From the NCBI GenBank assembly GCA_017849585.1, contig JAFIGT010000033.1, positions 1 through 64,000 of the forward strand: a DNA stretch of 64,000 nt, written 5' to 3'. The position numbers were made by a program, and so were the translations under genes. Origin of the DNA: Verrucomicrobium sp. (lineage in GTDB: Bacteria > Verrucomicrobiota > Verrucomicrobiia > Methylacidiphilales > UBA1321). The notes under the pieces are model-generated. The model was not told where the DNA came from, did not search any database, and worked only from the letters and a program-made list of their open reading frames with translations. Below, piece after piece: positions 16,688 to 25,963 of this stretch (position 1 is its first letter; each line of letters starts with the position of its first letter).

Positions 16688-18502
16688 ATGCTCCGCTTCA
16701 TTTTCTCGATTTGGGCGTTTCTACTCCTTCTCACGCACCCACTGACGGGAGCTCCTCATGCCGGCTTGTATGCGGGTGCTGATCTCGCTCCGGCGAACAC
16801 GATTTTTTATTCTGAGACACCATCCGTTGCGGAGTTCAACCAGAACTTTTTTTACGCACACAACTCCATCAGCGCGCATCCTCTGGTAGGGGATGCTGTC
16901 CGTGCCATTGCTGGGTCTCCTTTGATCAACCCCAAGCCGGTATTACCCGCGCCACCTCTCGCGATTGATTTTGCTGGCACGCTGTATGCCATGACGCCCA
17001 ATCACCTCTTCACGGCTTTTACTCCTGCGCCGAAACAGGGCATGCTGTTTTTGTCGGGAGGCCAGATGGCCAAACCGGATGTGGCGCTTGCGGAGTTACA
17101 GGCGGCGACGCTCAAGAAAATTCCCACACTCAAATGGTCATCCACAACCTCGGGGCCCATTACGTTGACGACTACCACTATTCCCGGAGTGGGCGGTTTT
17201 CAACTCGCTGCAGGAAATGGTTGGTTGTTGATTGGCACAGACACCGCTGCCATGGCGCATGCCGTGCAGGTCATTCGTCTGGGGAAAGCCGATGCGGATT
17301 CGCTCTCAAGTACGACGACGTGGAAAGAAAATTTTGGTGCTCATGCCGCGACACCGCTCTTGCTCTACTTCAGTCGTCTGGACCGTATGGCGCAGGTGGC
17401 GCAATCTACCGGATTGCAGGCGCAAGCAGAGTTGCTTCGCACGCGATTCAGTGGGGCCACCGCACTTTCATGGAGCTGGAATACCGGGTTTGCCGACCGG
17501 AAATCGTTCGACCGCTTTGTGGTGACCCTGCAGCCCAAGACTGCCGCCGAAGCAGCGCGCCTGCTGGTTCCACTGAAGGATCCGATGGCATTGTCTGGTC
17601 CGGACACGGTGTTTCATTTTGCCATTCAGACAAAAATAAATCAGCTGCTTCAAACACCCCTGTTTACCGAACTGGTTTTTTCCAGGAAAAGCGCATCCTG
17701 GATCGCCTCGCTCCAACTCCCACCGAAAAGCGCAGATCAGCCGCTGCCGGCTACGTTTTTACTGGATCATGCTCCCAATGGTCCGCGTAGTGCATGGGTT
17801 ATTCTCTTGCCGCCGGAGGCCAAAGTGCAAGCGCTCATCCAGGCGCTTCGCGAGAAGACCAGCATGCCAAAGCTTGCATCCCTTTCCACTCCAACGGGGG
17901 TCTACCTCGTGGTTGCGGATGATGTCGCTTCGTCGGATTATTTCATCGAGCGCCTCAAACAAAAGAATTCCGGTGCATCGAAATCATTTGTGGCGCGCGA
18001 AACTCTGCCACTGCTGGATCGAACATTCCTGGCGCTGCGTATTGACCGGGCGCGCATCGTGAAAGATCTGATGGCTTCCTACCGGAAAGATTCGGCGGCA
18101 TCCATGGCGGCGCTGAAGCGACGCGGTGTCGTTTCACCAGAATCGTATGTCAACTTTGATCCAGAGACGATTCTGGGACCCATGCAGATGAGCGCCTGTC
18201 TCGCGGCTAATAACCTGATCGTCGATAACTATTTTCTGCTGAAGAATTCCAATTCCACTGCGATCACGATGTCGACAATCATCAGCCTTCAGGTGTATGG
18301 TCCGCACATTGAAGGAGCGATTCAGCGCTGGAAGGATCTTCTCCGCGCTGACGCCACTCAGACCGGCACGGCGAATCCATATGCGATGTGGGCCGAGTCG
18401 TATTTCCTTTTTGGTCCACTCCTGACGCAGACAAGCGCCTATTCGCTTGGCACAGACATTTTTGCTCACTTGATTCTCGCTCAACAGCCCTCGATTCCAT
18501 AG
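16688..18502 (+). CDS. Secreted protein of unknown function
   Basis: 604 residues from ATG 16688. The frame stays open upstream to 16538, but that extension would read through the hairpins at 16512-16576 and would bury the clear signal peptide MLRFIFSIWAFLLLLTHPLTG. After cleavage (near APHAG) the mature part begins with PANTIFYSETPSVAEFNQNF, which recalls the opening of DUF3352-like secreted proteins of planctomycetes and relatives. The rest alternates alpha and beta with no catalytic motif I recognise. It is separated from the giant TPS gene by hairpins, so co-transcription is doubtful. It lacks the POTRA and beta-barrel features expected of a TpsB exporter. Function unknown; periplasmic or outer-surface location is likely. 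Confidence 0.75.
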   Translation: MLRFIFSIWAFLLLLTHPLTGAPHAGLYAGADLAPANTIFYSETPSVAEFNQNFFYAHNSISAHPLVGDAVRAIAGSPLINPKPVLPAPPLAIDFAGTLYAMTPNHLFTAFTPAPKQGMLFLSGGQMAKPDVALAELQAATLKKIPTLKWSSTTSGPITLTTTTIPGVGGFQLAAGNGWLLIGTDTAAMAHAVQVIRLGKADADSLSSTTTWKENFGAHAATPLLLYFSRLDRMAQVAQSTGLQAQAELLRTRFSGATALSWSWNTGFADRKSFDRFVVTLQPKTAAEAARLLVPLKDPMALSGPDTVFHFAIQTKINQLLQTPLFTELVFSRKSASWIASLQLPPKSADQPLPATFLLDHAPNGPRSAWVILLPPEAKVQALIQALREKTSMPKLASLSTPTGVYLVVADDVASSDYFIERLKQKNSGASKSFVARETLPLLDRTFLALRIDRARIVKDLMASYRKDSAASMAALKRRGVVSPESYVNFDPETILGPMQMSACLAANNLIVDNYFLLKNSNSTAITMSTIISLQVYGPHIEGAIQRWKDLLRADATQTGTANPYAMWAESYFLFGPLLTQTSAYSLGTDIFAHLILAQQPSIP

Positions 18503-18571
18503 TTGTCCTTGGTGAAAACGCGGTGGTGCTTCGCGGCGCATGAGCCTGTTGCGCACTCGTAAAGTTGTGCC

Positions 18572-19042
18572 ATGTTCTATTCCCATATGCCTAAAATTCA
18601 ACCTTTGGCGGCGAGTCCGAATGACGGAGAAGTGTTTAATGCGGGTCCTTTCCATATTGTGGCGAGACTGACAGGTGATCAGACGGGCGGGACATTTGAG
18701 CTGTATGATGTGACTTTTGCGCCGGGCACGGTGGATTACCACATTCACCGCACAATGGATGAAACCTTGTGTGTGATCGAGGGAGAACTCGAGTTTACGA
18801 TCGACGGCAAGTCGTATGTACGCGGGCCGGGATCCGTGGCGTTTGCTCCAAAGGGAGTGCATCACGGATTTAAGAATCATGGCCCTGGCCAAGCGCGGCT
18901 AATCATCCTGTTCAGTCCGGCGGGTGGGCAAGATGCCTATTTCCGGAAGCTGGCGGATTTGTTTGGATCGGGCGGCCCGGACTTGGCGAAACTCAAGGTG
19001 CTCCAATCGCAGTTCGATCAGGAACTGGTGCCACTTCCGTAG
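18572..19042 (+). CDS. Single-domain cupin protein
   Basis: 156 residues from ATG 18572; a second ATG at 18587 (MPKIQPLAAS) is an equally good start. Residues about 45-115 form a cupin_2 barrel. Motif 1 is VDYHIHRTMDETLCVIEGEL (two His and a Glu for the metal) and motif 2 is PKGVHHGFKNH. The protein is cytosolic. Such small cupins bind a metal and act as dioxygenases, isomerases or sugar-binding sensors; the specific reaction cannot be told. The gene stands alone, convergent with the ManA-like cupin gene at 19111, with 68 bp between their stops. Confidence 0.8.
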   Translation: MFYSHMPKIQPLAASPNDGEVFNAGPFHIVARLTGDQTGGTFELYDVTFAPGTVDYHIHRTMDETLCVIEGELEFTIDGKSYVRGPGSVAFAPKGVHHGFKNHGPGQARLIILFSPAGGQDAYFRKLADLFGSGGPDLAKLKVLQSQFDQELVPLP

Positions 19043-19110
19043 ATCATTTTTGCTCTTTCCTGCTCTGACGACAGAGCCGGAAGGTGGGAGTTGATCCGGG
19101 GGCGAGACGG

Positions 19111-20319
19111 CTACACTTTCAAATCCGGATTGCCGGGGCCGAAATGTCTGAGCAACACGAGCGGGTCCGTGGCTGACGGATTTGTGATGACCACGCCTTC
19201 GCGTGCGGCCGCTTCGCTGACAAAGAATTCGTCCGAGGTTAATTGGCCATAGTGAATCAGTGCGGGTGATTCGACCTGCCACGTTCCGACAGAGCCGTGC
19301 CCCTGCACGACAATGAAGCCGTAGGCGGCGGCATCGGTGATGGTGACGGTGTGGCCAGGTAGCACAGAGAGTTCCTTTGCGCTGTAGTACTTGGATTTAT
19401 AGCAGATCCAACGATCGACATAGCCCTTCATTTCATTGAGCGGCTTCACCGGGTGGGGCCGCATGAAATGGTGATCGACGAAATTCGGGTCCACATTGGC
19501 GTCCCAGTCCAGTACGTCGATGAGATAATCGAAATCGCCCTTGTGCTCAGGCGGACAATCCTTCCAGAGCAACTCTTCCTGCACGAGTTGGTTGCCGACG
19601 AGGGATTGATACATCGCGTAGACGTCGGAATTCCGCTGTGGCTCGTAGGTGCAGAAGCTGCCCGGAGCATGCAGGATTCCGGGAGGTACGTCCCATCCGG
19701 TGCCGGGTTCAAGGCGATAGGCGCGGGAAAGATTGGTGATTTTGTTGTCGCCCTTGGTGAAATTGACGAGTGCTTCGCGCAGGGTTTCCCGTGTGGTACC
19801 GGGCTCGATGCCGAAGAACGTATAGGGGAAATCGCCACCGTGATTGTTCATCTGCGGAGAGAAATAATACGATTCCGGTTTTCCATTCTGGCCGACAAGT
19901 TTTGCGTGTTTGTCCTGATGATGCACGTGATGCGGTAGCGCGCCCATGTTATCGAAGAATTTCGAATACATCGGCCAGCAACGATGTTCCATCCAAATCC
20001 GATCACCAATGAGTGCGCCTTTCAATTCCTCAATCGCATCGCGCAGCAGGATTTTTTGTGTATGACCTCCGTCTTCGACGACGATGAAGCTCAGGCCTTC
20101 ATGCGGGGCAGTGAGTGGGCCATTGTCGGCGGGTGTTGTCGAGGACAGCCAGCGTTCGTCGAAGCCGCCGCGACTGCTGCCGAGGGCGTAGTAGTCGTCT
20201 GGATGCAGCTTGATGCGGCGTCCCGGCACGCAATAAAAGCGGGGGACCCAAGTGGGAGCGAGGCGGACAATGCCGCGTCCTTGTTCGAGAGCGAGATGGG
20301 CGAGGGAATGGGCGTTCAT
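19111..20319 (-). CDS. ManA-like cupin protein (phosphomannose isomerase superfamily)
   Basis: 402 residues from ATG 20319. It has two cupin-like halves. The first carries a His-rich metal site ALPHHVHHQDKHAKLVGQNG (about residues 128-147) followed by KPESYYFSPQ, an arrangement like class I phosphomannose isomerases. The second carries GWDVPPGILHAPGSFCTYEP (about 229-248). It lacks the full canonical PMI set, so the substrate may be a different sugar or sugar phosphate. It starts 12 bp after the GHL6-type glycosidase gene on the same strand and is surely co-transcribed with it, under the probable control of the divergent AraC regulator. The pair implies hydrolysis of a glycoside followed by isomerisation of the released sugar. 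Confidence 0.7.
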   Translation of the reverse strand: MNAHSLAHLALEQGRGIVRLAPTWVPRFYCVPGRRIKLHPDDYYALGSSRGGFDERWLSSTTPADNGPLTAPHEGLSFIVVEDGGHTQKILLRDAIEELKGALIGDRIWMEHRCWPMYSKFFDNMGALPHHVHHQDKHAKLVGQNGKPESYYFSPQMNNHGGDFPYTFFGIEPGTTRETLREALVNFTKGDNKITNLSRAYRLEPGTGWDVPPGILHAPGSFCTYEPQRNSDVYAMYQSLVGNQLVQEELLWKDCPPEHKGDFDYLIDVLDWDANVDPNFVDHHFMRPHPVKPLNEMKGYVDRWICYKSKYYSAKELSVLPGHTVTITDAAAYGFIVVQGHGSVGTWQVESPALIHYGQLTSDEFFVSEAAAREGVVITNPSATDPLVLLRHFGPGNPDLKV

Positions 20320-20331
20320 AAATGAGGGGAG

Positions 20332-22485
20332 TTAGTGATTTTGATATTCAAGTTCGTACATGGAAAAAATCTGGAAATCGTGAAAGTCGAATTCGATGCC
20401 GTCTGCTTTCGAACGAACGGGCACCTCTTGGAGTGAAGGGAGCGCGCGCAGGGCGACGAACCGTTTCGTGGAGTCGAGTCGCACCGTCACGCTGCCGGAG
20501 CAGGGAATGGGTTCTTCCTCCTGCCGCAGGGAGATCAGGCTGATGTTGAGCCGGTTTTGCTCCGCTTTGTGAAAGACGGTGATTTCGACGAAAACCGGTG
20601 CTTCCGCTTCCACGGTGAGAGGTTTGCCGAGCAACTCGCGAATGAGGCTCGCGACGACGGCGCGATTGACGCGCGAAAATTCCGCTTCGAGGGGCGCCGC
20701 GGAATAATAGGCGATACCTTGGCCATAGGTCTGACGTGTGATGGCCGGACAGGTCGCCTCCAGAGCAGGGGGCGTGCTATGGATGCTGGCAAAGGAAGGA
20801 CGCAGAACCGTGCCTTTATTTTCGGGATGCCACGGCTGCATCAGGTCGGCTAGGACTGTGGCAGTGCGATTGTGAATGGAGATCCACCCGGCGCGGTGTA
20901 TTAATTGCGTTTGCGGCGTCATCGGTTTGCTGAGCCAGCTATCGCGCGGAGTGAGGAAGGCGAGGGTGTGTTGCATGTCTTCACTGGCGGACACACCGAA
21001 GACGTCCGCCAGTCCGAAATCCGGGCGTCGTAGTCCCGTTTCCGCGACAAGACTGGAATACCCACTCGCATACAGATGACCTCCCTTCTCCACGTACTCG
21101 CGGAAGGCTGCGATCTCCTCATCCGACATCACGAGTACATTCGGCAGTACAACAGCGCGATAACGACTGAGCCGGGAGAGAGTGCGCTGGGTGAGAATCG
21201 CATAGGGAACGTGACTTTCTTGCAGACTTTGCGCTGCTCCCATCACGGCGGTCATGTGTGCTCCGGCAAAGAGGGTGGCCATGTTGTCGGAGCGTTCGGA
21301 AGATCTGGCCACGTCGCCTGTATCGCGGAAATCAAAACGGGATTCGGCGCTGACATAGATTGCCACGTCTGCGGTTAGTTCGCCGCCGAGGAACTTTTCG
21401 TACGGCTTCATTTTGGAAAAGAGGAATCCGATGCGATCGTACACAGCCGGGTTCAGAGTGCCGGTGGGATCGATGGCATCGATGAACATGAATGCAGCCG
21501 CGTGGGCAGGCGCGAGGAAGGCATGCATTTCCATCTGCGAAAGGCTCTTCGTCGTTACGTGATCCCGCAGATTGGTGCAGCGCGAGGTCATGAATTCAAA
21601 AGGCTTGCTGCGGCTGAGTGTCTCGAAAATTTTGCAAACTACGCTTTGCTGGACAGGAGGCCCGTAGAAATCGCCACTGGCGTAGTCGCAGTGATCGGTA
21701 ATGGAATAGGGCATCGCCACGCGCCAATCATGCAGAACGGGGCTCATCTGATGCGTCACCGTCATCGAAGGCCGCGACCGACGCACAGCGGCGGTGAGCT
21801 CGCCCGCCAATTCACTCATCCACCGCTCGCGCGCCCGCTGAAACGCCATCCAGACCGGATCATGCCAATCGGTGACTCGCGGCAAGGAGTGGCCTTCCTC
21901 CTGTTGAAAGCGGGCCTGACAATGCGGGCAATAGCACAGATAGGGCCAGAACAGCATGTCGAAAAAAATTCCATCAAAAGCATAGGTGCGGCAAATTTCC
22001 TCCGTCTGTGCGATGGCGAAATTTCGATAAGGCGAATTCGGACAGCAGGTGCCGTAACGACTGTGTTCATAGGTCGAAGGACCGGTCGGTGGCACGATCC
22101 GCCAGTCGGGATGATCGAGAAAGGCCACATTATTATAGACGGCACTGTAATACGCCACCACGGAGCCTCCCTGCTTTCGAGTACAGTTCAAGACCTCTTT
22201 GACAAAGTCGCCGGAGCCGATGGCGCGGTGAACGGGCCCGATTTTAGAGGGATATAAAGCGAGGCCGACATGGGAGTTGCAATAAAGCATGAGGGAGCCA
22301 CTCCGGCTCTTGGCCACGGTCTCAGCGAAGTGTTTTCCATCAAGCTTGGAGAAGAATCGCGGATCCCAATCGGGGATATGCATATCCACAAGCAGCCGGC
22401 TGTAGTGGCGATGAGACCACGGATTGAGAGACGTATCGGCTTGATCCTGTAATTGGGATGATTCTGCTAAAAAGCATTCGGTCAT
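20332..22485 (-). CDS. GHL6-type glycoside hydrolase with beta-galactosidase-like trimerisation domain
   Basis: 717 residues from ATG 22485, no signal peptide. The N-terminal (about 25-370) TIM-barrel-like part contains LLVDMHIPDWDPRFFSKLDG, YAFDGIFFDMLFWPYLCYCP and a CYCPHCQARF cysteine pair. It follows the hypothetical glycosyl hydrolase 6 / alpha-fucosidase-like pattern, in which the Asp in FDGIFFDM is the nucleophile candidate. Residues about 375-590 look like the class I glutamine-amidotransferase-like trimerisation domain of GH42 enzymes (SRYRAVVLPNVLVMSDEEIA), followed by a beta-sandwich end. It is probably an intracellular glycosidase acting on imported oligosaccharides. It is the first gene of a two-gene operon with the ManA-like cupin, divergent from the AraC regulator with 107 bp between starts. 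Sugar specificity is unknown. Confidence 0.75.
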   Translation of the reverse strand: MTECFLAESSQLQDQADTSLNPWSHRHYSRLLVDMHIPDWDPRFFSKLDGKHFAETVAKSRSGSLMLYCNSHVGLALYPSKIGPVHRAIGSGDFVKEVLNCTRKQGGSVVAYYSAVYNNVAFLDHPDWRIVPPTGPSTYEHSRYGTCCPNSPYRNFAIAQTEEICRTYAFDGIFFDMLFWPYLCYCPHCQARFQQEEGHSLPRVTDWHDPVWMAFQRARERWMSELAGELTAAVRRSRPSMTVTHQMSPVLHDWRVAMPYSITDHCDYASGDFYGPPVQQSVVCKIFETLSRSKPFEFMTSRCTNLRDHVTTKSLSQMEMHAFLAPAHAAAFMFIDAIDPTGTLNPAVYDRIGFLFSKMKPYEKFLGGELTADVAIYVSAESRFDFRDTGDVARSSERSDNMATLFAGAHMTAVMGAAQSLQESHVPYAILTQRTLSRLSRYRAVVLPNVLVMSDEEIAAFREYVEKGGHLYASGYSSLVAETGLRRPDFGLADVFGVSASEDMQHTLAFLTPRDSWLSKPMTPQTQLIHRAGWISIHNRTATVLADLMQPWHPENKGTVLRPSFASIHSTPPALEATCPAITRQTYGQGIAYYSAAPLEAEFSRVNRAVVASLIRELLGKPLTVEAEAPVFVEITVFHKAEQNRLNISLISLRQEEEPIPCSGSVTVRLDSTKRFVALRALPSLQEVPVRSKADGIEFDFHDFQIFSMYELEYQNH

Positions 22486-22592
22486 GGATTGATCATCGCG
22501 ATGACAGATAGAAATCGTAAATAAGACAAAAATGATATTTCTGGAAGAATTTTAACCTGTTGTTTTGAGCGATTCTGAATTAAATAAAGCTG

Positions 22593-23447
22593 ATGTGGCT
22601 CGATCGGATTTCCCCCCAGCCCAATACCCTTTGGCGTGGCTCCTGGCCTGGTCATTTTGTGGAGCCTGCCCGGTATCTCTATGATCATGAGCTGGTATTG
22701 CTCTCGAAAGGCAAGGCGGTGCTGGAGGTGGAAGATCGTCGCTGGGAAATGACGCCGGGAACCTTTGCCATCATTCCTCCCGATACGAAGCATGTGACCA
22801 TGGCAAAGGCGGGATCGGTGTTTCGTTCCTGCATTCACTTTGACTGGATTTCTACCGGACATGCAGTGCGTCGACCCTTGTGCAGTTATTATCCCAAGCG
22901 GCCTGTACGTCGCTGGCTGGTGTCTAAACCCCCGTTTGTCCCTTTCCGTTTCCTGACAGGTCAGTATGCGGTGGATGGCGCGGTGCCGGCTTTGGTGGAG
23001 ACGATTTTTCTGCGGTGGCAGACTCAGGAAGCCTTTCATCGCGCCTTGAGCCGGAGTGCCTTGTTGGAGTTGCTGATTCAGCTTCTTTACCCATCCTCGC
23101 GAAGAGGAGCGCGACCGGATCGCGTGACGCAATTGGCCTATGCGGCGAAGGAAACGCTGGATCAGGAAGGGCGGCGGTCTGACCTCAGCGTTGTGGCGTT
23201 ACTGGAATCGCTTGGATACAGCTACCCGCATGTCTGCCGATTGTTCCGCAAAACGTTTGGACTTTCTCCGGTGGCCTACTTGAATGCGCAACGGCTCGAA
23301 CGGGCGAAGTCCTTATTGCGCCAGCCGCGCATCACCATTGCCGAAGTGGCTTATCAATCTGGCTTTCGCGATCCGGGCTACTTTACGCGCTTATTTCACA
23401 AGCAGACAGGACAGACGCCAGGCCGCTTTCGTCGTGAGCTGCGGTAA
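22593..23447 (+). CDS. AraC-family transcriptional regulator
   Basis: 284 residues from ATG 22593. The N-terminal cupin-like sensor (about 20-160) includes DHELVLLSKGKAVLEVEDRR and PGTFAIIPPDTKH. The C-terminal AraC DNA-binding domain (about 185-284) shows two helix-turn-helices, ending with the signature ITIAEVAYQSGFRDPGYFTR followed by LFHKQTGQTPGRFR. It is divergent from the GHL6/cupin operon, with the shared 107-bp region (22486-22592) the likely place for its operators. It probably senses the sugar released by that locus and activates the operon. Confidence 0.92.
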   Translation: MWLDRISPQPNTLWRGSWPGHFVEPARYLYDHELVLLSKGKAVLEVEDRRWEMTPGTFAIIPPDTKHVTMAKAGSVFRSCIHFDWISTGHAVRRPLCSYYPKRPVRRWLVSKPPFVPFRFLTGQYAVDGAVPALVETIFLRWQTQEAFHRALSRSALLELLIQLLYPSSRRGARPDRVTQLAYAAKETLDQEGRRSDLSVVALLESLGYSYPHVCRLFRKTFGLSPVAYLNAQRLERAKSLLRQPRITIAEVAYQSGFRDPGYFTRLFHKQTGQTPGRFRRELR

Positions 23448-23456
23448 TTCCTGTCC

Positions 23457-23475
23457 GCAGATTGAAAATCTGCGA
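23457..23475 (+). terminator. Short hairpin after the AraC gene
   Basis: cgcagatt (23457-23464), gaa, aatctgcg (23468-23475): a perfect 8-bp stem 10 bp after the stop. No T-run follows, so it is a weak terminator candidate. Confidence 0.4.
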
Positions 23476-23596
23476 AATGCACGGTGAGCTGGATCTGTTT
23501 CAACATTTGTGAGAAGTGACGAGCTGATTATCAAGAGTTTATCCGTAGTGTGCGGAATTGGTACAGCAGTTGCGCGGTGAAAAGGCGGAGGGATTA

Positions 23597-23950
23597 ATGA
23601 TCGAGAATGCCTTTTTTCAAACCGGAAACATTGAGCCTTGGATTTTACTGCTAGGATTGCTTCTTCCGCGTCTGGCGCTTTTTTTGGCGTGGATGGGCTT
23701 AGGAGCCTACCCGCCCAATCCTCTTTCGGATATCGTCAATTTTGTTCTCTGGCTCATTTTCCCTCGTTTTCTCATCGCTTTCTATATCTATACGGACATG
23801 GGCATTTCGAATATCTGGTTTTGGCTCTATGTCGTCTTGGGCATAGCTGGACTCTTGGGTGAAACCGGATATGCGCACCGAAGGATCGTGCGGCGAACAA
23901 CGGTCAGTCGCGATGGTTCCACGGTGACTACAGTCGAAGAAGAGCGCTAA
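23597..23950 (+). CDS. Small inner-membrane protein of unknown function
   Basis: 117 residues from ATG 23597, preceded by a good GGAGGG ribosome site; a TTG start at 23558 would only add residues before it. Three hydrophobic segments are visible: IEPWILLLGLLLPRLALFLAWMG start, IVNFVLWLIFPRFLIAFYIY, and IWFWLYVVLGIAGLLG. A basic, Thr/Val-rich cytosolic tail (RRIVRRTTVSRDGSTVTTVE) follows. I recognise no enzyme motif. It resembles small YqaE/Pmp3-like or phage-shock-type membrane proteins only in size and layout. Neighbours do not suggest a role. Confidence 0.75.
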   Translation: MIENAFFQTGNIEPWILLLGLLLPRLALFLAWMGLGAYPPNPLSDIVNFVLWLIFPRFLIAFYIYTDMGISNIWFWLYVVLGIAGLLGETGYAHRRIVRRTTVSRDGSTVTTVEEER

Positions 23951-24151
23951 GGAAAGAGGGCCACGTGTGCGGCTCGCTTGACGTTTTTTTTGAGGAGTCC
24001 GACTCTGTCTCCTTCTGATCATGAAGCTGGCAAATGCCGCCCGTCACTACGGCGCAATCATCACCGGACATTTTTTGCTCACGGAGATTCGTGAGCCCTT
24101 GAAAAAAGAGCGAGCTCAGGCCTGATTTTTCACAGGGCACTGGGCGAGGCT

Positions 24152-25942
24152 TCAAGGTCGAGTGCGCACAAAGGCTTTCATCGTTGCACATTCGGTTTGG
24201 GTAGAGGCGTTGGTGGGGCGAATCGTGTAGGCCCCCACGGCAGCGGGGACAATGAAAGTCTCCGCGTAATGTACCAGAAAGGGTTCGAAAGCGCCGGTGG
24301 GACTCTCGATCACTGCTTCATCCCCTTGCACGAGATTGAGCACGTGTACACCGCCGGAATGTTGCCCGCCGGTTTGGTGCTGTACGGTCTTGTTAAACCA
24401 GTGACGTCGCGTTTCGATAAATTCCGCCTCATGCAGGCCGGTGCGCTCCTCGCGCCAACCATCTCCGGCGGCCATCGGAGTGAACTGATTGATTAAGCGC
24501 TTGCGGGCGTACTCCTCATCGCGAGACCAATCGATGACCTGTCTGCCGCGCTCGATATTCACCGGACGCGGAAGTCCATCGAGCCCCATGCGGCCCCAGT
24601 CCCAGAGCTTGAAGGTGAAGATGTACGGCGTGGCGGAGATTTCCAGAACCATGCCGTTGGCGCCGGAGCAGTGGAGCGTCCCGGCTGGAATCAAAAAATG
24701 ATCGTGTTTTTTGGCAGGCCATTGGGCCACGAATTTCTCATCGGGGAATGTGCTTTCGCCGCGTTGCGCGGACTCGAGCGCGGTGATCATCTCGCAGAAA
24801 TTAGCTTCGTTTTTACGACCGAGGTAAACCACCGCATTATCCCCGGCATCCAGCATATAATAGCTTTCGTCCTGCGTGTAGTGAATGCCGAAATGTTCCT
24901 GCACAAACTCGGTGGTGGGGTGGACTTGAAAGGAAAGATTTCCTCCGCCCATCGTATCGAGAAAATCAAAGCGGATTGGAAATTCTGGGCCAAAGCGTCC
25001 ATAAACGGGTTCGCCTAGCAGGGCTTTCGGTTGATTGAAAACCAGGTTGATGGCTGGAATTTCGATGCGAAGTCCATCCGCACACTCCAGTAGCAGCGAG
25101 TTTTCTTCCGGCACGCAATCGAAACACCACGCGTAATTCACCTGTGAACGGTCCAGATCGCACACCTCTTTCATCCACTGGCCTCCCCAGGGGCCGGGAT
25201 CAAAGAAAGGAACCACGCGGAAGGGTCGCGTCACGGCGTGTCGCAAGGCTGCCAAGTGAGCCGCGCCAGACAGGAGCTTTGGTTTCGTGCGATCCGTGGT
25301 ATCGAGCAGGAAATCCCACCGTTCCATCGTCCGCTGTTTCAGCCGGTCGCAGACGCGCCAGTCGATAAAGAATGAGCGTTTGTATTGAAGCGACGCTTTC
25401 AGTTCGCGGTTGTTCACTCCGAGGTTGGATACTTCATTGCGCCGCTGGCGCAGTTGCCCTTCCCAGCGCGGCATGTCCGCGTAAATGAGGAGGTCCGGCG
25501 CCGCGAGAAGAGAAGCGCCCGGTCCCACGATCAGAATCGCTCCCGATGCGCATTCCGATAATTTCTGACGCGCGGTCCGCACTCTTGCCTCGTCGAGGAA
25601 GTCCTCCATCTGCAGACGGCTTAGAAATCCAAAGACCGGGTCCGCGCCACCCAGATCGGGCGCGACGAGTTGATCGATGGCCTCTTCGGATTTCAATATC
25701 GTTGTGGAGTCAATGCCCAATACAGGCTGTATCGCACGGTGGAGGTGCGCGCTTATTTCTTCGCAGATCACGCCCGGATAGCATTCCACACCGACGACCA
25801 AAAACCGTGACGAGTTCGTCTGCTTTTTCTGGATGGCTTGTTTAATCGTTGCGCCAATCGTGTCCCACCCGGCCCAGGCTTCGCGGGCATGACTTGCCGG
25901 AACTGGTACGGTGGGAAATTTATCGTAATGGGATGTTCTCAT
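24152..25942 (-). CDS. Class I mannose-6-phosphate isomerase, long form
   Basis: 596 residues from ATG 25942. Residues about 270-590 are a class I PMI. A PWGGQWMK block is followed by the metal-binding region LSFQVHPTTEFVQEHFGI (Gln and His ligands), then Glu in DESYYMLDAG, and HDHFLIPAGTLHCSGANGMV with the later His. The N-terminal 250 residues resemble a nucleoside/uridine-kinase-like fold (SRFLVVGVECYPGVICEEIS) but lack an intact P-loop. This two-part layout is known among long PMIs of Firmicutes and others. The reaction is mannose-6-phosphate to fructose-6-phosphate. It is the last gene of the five-gene operon transcribed from 30625, 21 bp after the cupin PMI gene. Confidence 0.8.
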   Translation of the reverse strand: MRTSHYDKFPTVPVPASHAREAWAGWDTIGATIKQAIQKKQTNSSRFLVVGVECYPGVICEEISAHLHRAIQPVLGIDSTTILKSEEAIDQLVAPDLGGADPVFGFLSRLQMEDFLDEARVRTARQKLSECASGAILIVGPGASLLAAPDLLIYADMPRWEGQLRQRRNEVSNLGVNNRELKASLQYKRSFFIDWRVCDRLKQRTMERWDFLLDTTDRTKPKLLSGAAHLAALRHAVTRPFRVVPFFDPGPWGGQWMKEVCDLDRSQVNYAWCFDCVPEENSLLLECADGLRIEIPAINLVFNQPKALLGEPVYGRFGPEFPIRFDFLDTMGGGNLSFQVHPTTEFVQEHFGIHYTQDESYYMLDAGDNAVVYLGRKNEANFCEMITALESAQRGESTFPDEKFVAQWPAKKHDHFLIPAGTLHCSGANGMVLEISATPYIFTFKLWDWGRMGLDGLPRPVNIERGRQVIDWSRDEEYARKRLINQFTPMAAGDGWREERTGLHEAEFIETRRHWFNKTVQHQTGGQHSGGVHVLNLVQGDEAVIESPTGAFEPFLVHYAETFIVPAAVGAYTIRPTNASTQTECATMKAFVRTRP

Positions 25943-25963
25943 CGGATACGAAATAGAAAGCGT

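Noticed and set aside
16688-18502. Possibility that this gene is the TpsB partner of the giant TPS protein
   Set aside because: It has no POTRA domain and no outer-membrane barrel pattern; its sequence looks like a soluble alpha/beta secreted protein.
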